Source of the DNA: Chloroflexota bacterium
GTDB taxonomy: Bacteria; Chloroflexota; Anaerolineae; Anaerolineales; Anaerolineaceae
Length of the DNA stretch: 64,000 nucleotides
Direction: 5' to 3'
Assembly (NCBI GenBank): GCA_029561345.1
Contig: JAKQJC010000065.1
Span: 17,753 to 81,752 of the forward strand
Shown piece after piece: positions 58,506 through 64,000 of the stretch. A model generated the notes under the pieces. That model was given only the letters and a program-made list of their open reading frames with translations. It did no database searches and was not told the origin of the DNA. The stretch's first letter is position 1. Each line of letters starts with the position of its first letter. A program made the position numbers and the translations under genes.

Positions 58506-60326
58506 ATGCCCGCTGCACAATCCACCCTGCGCACTCCCTGGATGCCCGACCCGCTTTGCCCCCTGCCGGAATACCCGCGCCCACAGCTGACCCGCCCGGC
58601 CTGGATAAATCTGAACGGCCCCTGGGATTACGCCATTCAGCCCCTTGAAAACCCGGCGCCTGCCAGCTATGCGGGGAAAATTCTGGTGCCCTATGCGGTT
58701 GAGTCGCTGCTTTCGGGCGTGCAAAAACCCCTGATGCCCGATCAAAAGCTGTGGTACCGGCGTGTGTTTGCCGACCCGCGCGGCGAACTGCTGGGACCGG
58801 CCAACCCGGATGGGCGCATTTTGCTGCATTTCGGCGCGGTGGATTATGAATGCACCATCTGGGTCAACGGCCAGCGCATTGGCGAACACCGCGGCGGCTA
58901 TTTGCCCTTCACCTTTGACATCACCGCCGCCCTGCACGAGAATGAAAATGAAATTGTCCTTTCCGTGTGGGATCCAAGCGATGCGGGCATGCAGCAGCGC
59001 GGCAAACAGGTGCTCAAACCCAACGGCATCTGGTATACGCCCATTTCAGGCATCTGGCAGACGGTGTGGCTGGAGGGTGTGCCGCAGGTGAGCATTGAGG
59101 CGTTGAAGCTGACCCCTGACCTGGCGCAGGCCTGCCTGAAGGTGGAAGTGAAGCTGCGCGGCGCTGCTCAAGCCGGTTTGATACTGGAGGCGGCAGCCTT
59201 TGCCGGCGGCGAGGCGGCGGCTTTGGGCAGCGCCCCGGCGGGCACGGCCCTGACCCTGACCATCCCCACGCCGCGGCCGTGGAGCCCTGCCGACCCCTTC
59301 CTGTATGACCTGCAGGTGCGGCTGGTGCGGGATGGGCGGACGGTGGATGCGGTGGGCAGTTATTTTGCCATGCGCTCGTTTGGCCTGGCGCCCGATGCCC
59401 GCGGCCATTTGCGCTTCACCCTTAACGGCGAGCCGCTGTTCCTCTACGGGCCCCTGGACCAGGGGTATTTCCCCGACGGGCTGTACACCCCGCCTTCGGA
59501 AGAGGCCATGCTCTACGACATCGCATACACGCGCAGGCTGGGCTTCAACTTTATCCGCAAACACATCAAGGTGGAGCCGCTGCGCTGGTATTACCATTGC
59601 GACCGCCTGGGGATGATCGTCTGGCAGGATATGCCCAACGGCGGCCGCTTTGCCGGAGATGTGCTGGCCATTCTGGCCATGCTTTTTGGCTACCACCGCA
59701 ATGATACTCGCTGGCTGAGCCGCTTTGGCCGGGCGGATGAGGCCAACCGGGCGGAATTCCGCGCGGAACTGGCCGGCATGGTGGCACACCTCTACAATTC
59801 GCCCTGCATTGCCGTGTGGGTGCCTTTCAATGAAAGCTGGGGGCAGTTCAATGCCCGTGAAACTGCTGAATGGCTGAAGCAGGCCGACCCCACCCGCCTG
59901 GTGGACCATGTTTCGGGCTGGTATGATCAGGGTGGGCCTGATTTTCAGAGCCGGCATATCTATTTTAAGAAGCTGTGGCGCCCGCGCCCCGACCAGCGTG
60001 CTTTTGTGATGTCTGAATTTGGCGGCTTCAGCCTGCAGACCCCCGGCCATATGTGGCAGGAAGACAAGAAATTCGGCTACCGCTTTTACGAGACGCCTCA
60101 GGCGCTCACGGCGGCTTATCTGGCCCTGCTGGAAGATGAAGTTTTGCCTTTGATCCCGCAGGGGTTGACGGCCGCAGTATACACCCAGACCACCGATGTC
60201 GAAATTGAGATCAACGGCTTTTTAACCTACGACCGCAAGGTGGAGAAGATGGATGCTGAAGCCGTGCGCCAGGCGCACCTGAAGTTAATTGCCGCGGCAC
60301 AGGCGGGAGGAGCTGCCCGGGGTTAA
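58506..60326 (+). CDS. Glycoside hydrolase family 2 protein
   Basis: 606 residues, start at 58506 with GGAGG upstream. Hydrolyses beta-linked glycosides by a retaining mechanism. Jelly-roll sugar-binding domain 1-180 (LNGPWDYAI, WYRRVFADP, IWVNGQRIGEHRGGYLPFTF), immunoglobulin-like domain about 185-300, and catalytic barrel 310-600. The acid/base is Glu443 in PFNESWG and the nucleophile Glu504 in MSEFGG. No signal peptide, so it acts in the cytoplasm on substrate brought by the adjacent MFS protein. Specificity (galactoside, glucuronide, mannoside) cannot be settled here. Confidence 0.93.
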   Translation: MPAAQSTLRTPWMPDPLCPLPEYPRPQLTRPAWINLNGPWDYAIQPLENPAPASYAGKILVPYAVESLLSGVQKPLMPDQKLWYRRVFADPRGELLGPANPDGRILLHFGAVDYECTIWVNGQRIGEHRGGYLPFTFDITAALHENENEIVLSVWDPSDAGMQQRGKQVLKPNGIWYTPISGIWQTVWLEGVPQVSIEALKLTPDLAQACLKVEVKLRGAAQAGLILEAAAFAGGEAAALGSAPAGTALTLTIPTPRPWSPADPFLYDLQVRLVRDGRTVDAVGSYFAMRSFGLAPDARGHLRFTLNGEPLFLYGPLDQGYFPDGLYTPPSEEAMLYDIAYTRRLGFNFIRKHIKVEPLRWYYHCDRLGMIVWQDMPNGGRFAGDVLAILAMLFGYHRNDTRWLSRFGRADEANRAEFRAELAGMVAHLYNSPCIAVWVPFNESWGQFNARETAEWLKQADPTRLVDHVSGWYDQGGPDFQSRHIYFKKLWRPRPDQRAFVMSEFGGFSLQTPGHMWQEDKKFGYRFYETPQALTAAYLALLEDEVLPLIPQGLTAAVYTQTTDVEIEINGFLTYDRKVEKMDAEAVRQAHLKLIAAAQAGGAARG

Positions 60327-60331
60327 AAATA

Positions 60332-60360
60332 TTGCGCCCAGCCTGTTTTTGGTTTACAAT
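60332..60360 (+). promoter_or_regulatory. Promoter of the small membrane protein / HD-GYP pair
   Basis: TTGCGC (60332-60337), a 17-base spacer and TACAAT (60355-60360), the same -35 as the DUF2085 promoter. Confidence 0.6.
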
Positions 60361-60398
60361 CCTTGTAGCATACGGACTCTTTTTCAGGAGATATGTGG

Positions 60399-60722
60399 AT
60401 GAAAATAAATAGCAATCCTTTTGCCCTGTTGACGGCGGCTGTTTTATTCCTTTTGGGGCTGTCTTCCGTCGCAGGTTACCGCCTGCTGCCGCTTTTCACG
60501 CAATATCCCAGCCTCTCCTATGTGGTCATTGGCGTGATCGTTCTGGTGCTGCTGCTCATCTTCACCGGTAAAATCAAGGAAAATGTGGCCACGGTGGTGA
60601 TGGTGATGTGGCTGGCGACCATGGTGGCTATGACGAGCTACAACCTGCATTTTCAATATGATGAGATGCTGGTTTCTGCCATGCCGTTTGCTTCTGCCAT
60701 TTTCTATATTATAGGCATATAA
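60399..60722 (+). CDS. Small hypothetical three-span membrane protein
   Basis: 107 residues. The ATG at 60399 is chosen because AGGAG lies eight bases upstream; an earlier ATG at 60393 is too close to it. Membrane segments lie at about 10-27, 42-58 and 65-85, with a possible fourth near the C-terminus. No motif is recognised. The HD-GYP gene follows after 31 bases, so it may be part of the same signalling unit. Confidence 0.7.
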   Translation: MKINSNPFALLTAAVLFLLGLSSVAGYRLLPLFTQYPSLSYVVIGVIVLVLLLIFTGKIKENVATVVMVMWLATMVAMTSYNLHFQYDEMLVSAMPFASAIFYIIGI

Positions 60723-60753
60723 ACACTGGAATTGCTAAAAGGCAGAGGAGGAC

Positions 60754-63666
60754 GTGCACACCCCACATTGGCTCAAGGTAGGCTTACTGGCACTGCTCTA
60801 CTTTGTTGGGGCAGTGATGACCCCCTGGACGGATTGGCACGGCATTCATCCGATCAGCATCATGTTCCCGATTGGCATTTTTATGGGATATATGGCGGTT
60901 TACCTGGGGGGAATGCATTACCTGACCGGATCTGTTTTCGGCACTCTGGCAGGTCTGGTGGTGCAGGGTGCGCCGCTGCCGGTGATTTTGAGCCTTTCTC
61001 TTGCGCAGGCGGTCAGCTTTTATTTTGGCGTCTGGGGGTTGAAACGGTTGGCGTTTGACGCTTCTCTGACCCATCTTCGGGATGTCTTGATCTTATACTT
61101 TTTTGCAGGCGGGGCGGTACCGATGACGTTGAGCCTGGGCGAATCGTTGGCGCTGCTGGCCAACGGCGGCCTTGCTGCCGGCGCATTCTGGCTGGATACC
61201 GCAACCTGGGCGATGCTGTTTTCGGCGGGAATTGTCTTTCTTGCCCCTGTGGTGCTGGCCTTTATGCAGCCCCTTCCATATACATTCAACCGCCGCCGCC
61301 AGACGATTGGTGGCGGCATTCTTTTTCTCATGCTGCTTGTCTGCCAGGTTCTTTTCGGGGTCAAAGCTGCGGCGGGCGCCAGCCTGATTCTGACGTTTGG
61401 CGTTTTTATCTGCATGGTGGCCTCCGCCTATCATATGGGCATGCGCGGGCTTTCCATCGCTTCGCTGACACTGTATCTGACGGCGGTGATCAATTTGAAC
61501 GTCGTTGATGGAGTTTATGAAAAAGCCGCCACCGCCGGCTTGGTGCTGCAGCTCCTGGGAATCAACCTGGGCGCGCTGCTGCTGGCCATCCCTCTGGTGG
61601 ATTACCGCAAGGTGCAAAGGGTGCTCGAGACGGCCAACCAGACCCTTGAAATCGAAATTTCACGCCGCACCAGCGCCCTGAAGCAGGCCAATGAAGATCT
61701 GGCTCGTCAGGTGGAAGAGCGGACCAGGGCTGAAACCACCCTGCGGCGCAGCGAACAGCGCTACCGGATGGTGGTTGAAGATCAGGCCAGCCTGGTGTTT
61801 CGCTGGCTGCCCGATTCGACCATTGTTTTTGCCAATGAGGCTTACTGCCGCTACCGCGGAAAACCGCTGGAAGCGATTGTGGGCTCGCGGCTGTCTGATG
61901 ACATTTCCCAGGAGGGCCGCGACTATATTGCCCGCCTGCGCGAAAGCCTGAGCCCCGAAAAAACCACCGATTCGTATGAAGAATATGTACCCGATGCAGA
62001 CGGCCGGATGATTTGGCTGAGCTGGCTTGAGCACGCCCTTTTTGATGAGCAGGGCCAACTGGTGGAATTTCAATCGGTGGGGGTGGATATCACCGCGCGC
62101 AAGCAGAGCGAAACCGAGCTGGAACTGCGCACCCGGCTCAACGGCGCGCTGGAATTTTTGAATGAGCGCCCGGGAATGCTGCCGGCGGTGCTGGGGGTGC
62201 TGGATGTTTTCTTTGGCGCGCGGGCAATGGCCTTCCTGGTCAATGAGGCGGTGAGCGCCAGCCAGCTTCAGGAAGTGCGCGGCCTGTGGTATCCCCTTCA
62301 GGATGTTTTGCCCGAACTGCTGGAAACGCAGCTGCTCTCCATCCATAAAAAACCGCGTGAACTGTGCCGACTTGAAGCCCAGGAAGTGCCCGAGCCCATG
62401 CGGGACCAGAACATGGTGGTGGTGGGCCTGCCTGTTTGCGTCCGGAACAAAATGGCCGCCTCCATCTGGCTTGGTTTGGCCAGCATTTCAGAAGAGAAGG
62501 AGCGCCTGCTGAATGTGGTGATGCAGGTGGTCAGCCACGCTTTTGAACGGGCCACCCTGGCCGAAGAGACCCAGCAGGCCGTGGAACGTTTGATGACCCT
62601 GCGCGCCATTGATATGGCTGCGACCGCCAGCACAGATATCAGGGTGACCCTGGGGTTGGTGCTGGACAGGGTGTTCAGGCATTTTAATGCCAGTGCCGGC
62701 AGCGTGCTGATCCATCTGCCAGAGCAGCAGGCCCTTGAGATGGTGGTGGGGCGGGGGTTCAGTTCGCTGGCCTACCAATCCATGCGCCTGAGCCTGACGG
62801 GCAGCCTGGCCGGGCAGGCGGTTCACCGGCGGGAGATGATTCACGTGGCTCAATATCAGGATGCGGCTGACCCGGCCTGCCTGACGCTGCGGCTTTCAGG
62901 CGACACCTTCAAGACGTATATCGCCATGCCGCTGATCGCCACCGGTCAGGTGAAGGGTGTGCTGGAACTGTTCTTTAATCAGGATTATCATTTACCAGCC
63001 GATTGGAGCGAGTTTTTGCAGACGGTGGCGGCCCAGGCGGCCATGGCCATTGAAAACGCGCAAATGTTTGGCCAGCTCCAGCGCAGCCATGCCGAGCTGA
63101 TTGTGGCCTATGATGCGACCATTGAGGGTTGGGCGCGGGCCCTGGAACTGCGCGACCGGGAGACAGAAGGCCACGCCCGCCGGGTGGTTGAACTGACCCT
63201 GCAGCTGGCGCGCCGTGTGGGTTACCCGGAAAGCGACCTGGTGGATTTACGCCGCGGTGCCATTTTGCACGATATTGGCAAAATGGCCATTCCCGATCAG
63301 ATTCTGCTGAAGCCCGGCCCACTTACCGAGAGCGAATGGACCATCATGCATTTGCATACCACTTACGGTTATGAGATGCTGCTGTCCATCCCCTATCTGC
63401 GCGGGGTGGTGGATATTCCTTACTGCCATCATGAACGTTGGGACGGCACAGGTTACCCGCGCCAGTTGAAGGATGTGCAAATTCCTCTGGCGGCACGCCT
63501 GTTTTCTCTTGTGGATGTTTATGACGCCCTCAGCAGCGACCGCCCATACCGCCAGGCCTGGCCGCGCGGGCGCACCCTGGCTTATATCCAATCCCAATCG
63601 GGCCGTGCGTTTGACCCGCAGCTGACGGCCCTGTTTGTGGAGCTGTTATCGCGAGTCAGCCTGTAG
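60754..63666 (+). CDS. Membrane sensor: TM domain, PAS, GAF, HD-GYP c-di-GMP phosphodiesterase
   Basis: 970 residues, GTG start at 60754 after GAGGAGG. The N-terminal 290 residues have eight or so membrane segments, resembling a MASE1-like sensing domain. A coiled coil (about 295-325) leads to a PAS domain (about 330-455, RYRMVVEDQASLVFRWLPDS), two GAF-like domains (about 465-610 and 625-770), and the HD-GYP domain (about 790-970). Metal ligands are in ILHDIGKMAIPD near 838-849, and the GYP motif is in HHERWDGTGYP near 890-900. It degrades c-di-GMP, opposing the GGDEF protein at 2192-3442. Confidence 0.93.
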   Translation: MHTPHWLKVGLLALLYFVGAVMTPWTDWHGIHPISIMFPIGIFMGYMAVYLGGMHYLTGSVFGTLAGLVVQGAPLPVILSLSLAQAVSFYFGVWGLKRLAFDASLTHLRDVLILYFFAGGAVPMTLSLGESLALLANGGLAAGAFWLDTATWAMLFSAGIVFLAPVVLAFMQPLPYTFNRRRQTIGGGILFLMLLVCQVLFGVKAAAGASLILTFGVFICMVASAYHMGMRGLSIASLTLYLTAVINLNVVDGVYEKAATAGLVLQLLGINLGALLLAIPLVDYRKVQRVLETANQTLEIEISRRTSALKQANEDLARQVEERTRAETTLRRSEQRYRMVVEDQASLVFRWLPDSTIVFANEAYCRYRGKPLEAIVGSRLSDDISQEGRDYIARLRESLSPEKTTDSYEEYVPDADGRMIWLSWLEHALFDEQGQLVEFQSVGVDITARKQSETELELRTRLNGALEFLNERPGMLPAVLGVLDVFFGARAMAFLVNEAVSASQLQEVRGLWYPLQDVLPELLETQLLSIHKKPRELCRLEAQEVPEPMRDQNMVVVGLPVCVRNKMAASIWLGLASISEEKERLLNVVMQVVSHAFERATLAEETQQAVERLMTLRAIDMAATASTDIRVTLGLVLDRVFRHFNASAGSVLIHLPEQQALEMVVGRGFSSLAYQSMRLSLTGSLAGQAVHRREMIHVAQYQDAADPACLTLRLSGDTFKTYIAMPLIATGQVKGVLELFFNQDYHLPADWSEFLQTVAAQAAMAIENAQMFGQLQRSHAELIVAYDATIEGWARALELRDRETEGHARRVVELTLQLARRVGYPESDLVDLRRGAILHDIGKMAIPDQILLKPGPLTESEWTIMHLHTTYGYEMLLSIPYLRGVVDIPYCHHERWDGTGYPRQLKDVQIPLAARLFSLVDVYDALSSDRPYRQAWPRGRTLAYIQSQSGRAFDPQLTALFVELLSRVSL

Positions 63667-63957
63667 AAATCAATGCACCGGGGGGAGAGCGATGCGCGCT
63701 GCTTTGGCGGGGTCAAATTCTCAGGCGGTTAAGCTCGTGTTTGGAAAATGAAAGAAAACGTCACGGCTCAGCCAGCGGTGAGTGCCTGACCGGCTGAGCC
63801 GTGATCAGAAAACAGGGGAAAGGTTGAAAAACAACCTTAACCGGGCAGTTATGGGTTTTCTGATGTTCGGACATGAGTTCGGACAAGCAGAAGCAAAATG
63901 GCCTCGAAAAGGATAAACTTGGTTTTCCACGACCAGTGATATCCAAAACGAGGCTTA
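63667..63957. other. Non-coding region at the right end
   Basis: 291 bases with hairpins at 63761-63804 and 63821-63841 (an AAGGTTG/CAACCTT pair around A-rich loop) and TTCGGACA repeats at 63875-63895. No gene or strong promoter is seen. Confidence 0.5.
63761..63804 (+). terminator. Probable terminator after the HD-GYP gene
   Basis: TCACGGCTCAGCC (63761-63773) pairs perfectly with GGCTGAGCCGTGA (63792-63804); no T-run follows. Confidence 0.5.
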
Positions 63958-64000
63958 ATGAACAAGTTTATCAACAATCACGAATATATGGCAGAGTTGT
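63958..64000 (+). CDS. Start of an unidentified gene, cut by the window edge
   Basis: An ATG with GAGG eight bases upstream opens 14 codons (MNKFINNHEYMAEL). Too short to identify; included only because the ribosome site is good. Confidence 0.35.
   Translation, partial: MNKFINNHEYMAEL

Noticed and set aside
63761..63946. A 61-codon minus-strand open frame at the right end
   Set aside because: It covers a perfect hairpin and has no ribosome site.

Overview
The window looks like a chromosomal segment of a GC-rich member of the Chloroflexota, most likely class Anaerolineae. This is inferred from the mix of families: a DUF3048 (YerB-type) lipoprotein, MetH beside a homocysteine methyltransferase/MTHFR fusion, a tungstate ABC transporter, fused FTCD, an SCO1664/DUF3090 pair, an EF-G paralog, and several protein families with no recognisable name. 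No rRNA, tRNA or CRISPR array was recognised. Most of the window is ordinary chromosome with short operons.

Layout. 1-0.86 kb: a phage-like minus-strand cluster (terminase-like fragment, small membrane-anchored protein, small-terminase-like protein). 1.0-5.5 kb: an unknown CxxC protein, a membrane diguanylate cyclase, a phosphoesterase and a DUF3048 lipoprotein. 5.8-11.4 kb: a methionine operon (metH plus HMT-MTHFR fusion) behind a complete SAM-I riboswitch with terminator and promoter. 11.5-12.4 kb: a class D beta-lactamase-like lipoprotein with every active-site motif. 12.4-16.8 kb: a three-gene MoxR ATPase / unknown middle protein / HExxH-VWA operon. 17-18.2 kb: a dihydroorotate-dehydrogenase-like protein. 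18.3-19.2 kb: an Mrr-type restriction endonuclease. 19.4-22.2 kb: tungstate transport tupA-tupB-tupC, then two AT-richer unknown genes. 23.7-26.4 kb: three stand-alone receiver proteins and a GAF-class III nucleotidyl cyclase. 26.4-28.7 kb: small, mostly membrane or unknown proteins. 28.7-29.3 kb: a non-coding region with two pairs of near-identical direct repeats. 29.3-31.4 kb: the EF-G paralog. 31.8-34.3 kb: a large membrane protein with a decayed PP2C-like domain and a possible propeller. 34.5-39.6 kb: a GNAT/CelD-like protein, then PadR regulator, ABC ATPase and FtsX permease. 39.6-46.9 kb (minus): prmC, prfA, pnp, rpsO, an unknown membrane protein and ftcD. 47-48.8 kb: PilZ protein, dcd and a GNAT. 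48.9-55.7 kb (minus): membrane/coiled-coil/flavin-reductase operon, SCO1664-DUF3090 pair and dnaE. 55.9-63.7 kb: a PreA-like ferredoxin-DHOD, an MFS transporter plus GH2 glycosidase pair, a small membrane protein and a PAS-GAF-HD-GYP sensor.

The genes suggest an organism with folate/cobalamin one-carbon metabolism under SAM control, high-affinity tungstate uptake (often associated with tungstoenzymes in anaerobes), glycoside use, and c-di-GMP signalling covering synthesis, binding and breakdown. The best candidate for an under-described system is the MoxR / middle protein / metallopeptidase-VWA operon. Next are the triple-receiver plus cyclase cassette and the duplicated promoter module next to a gene that appears to be leaderless.
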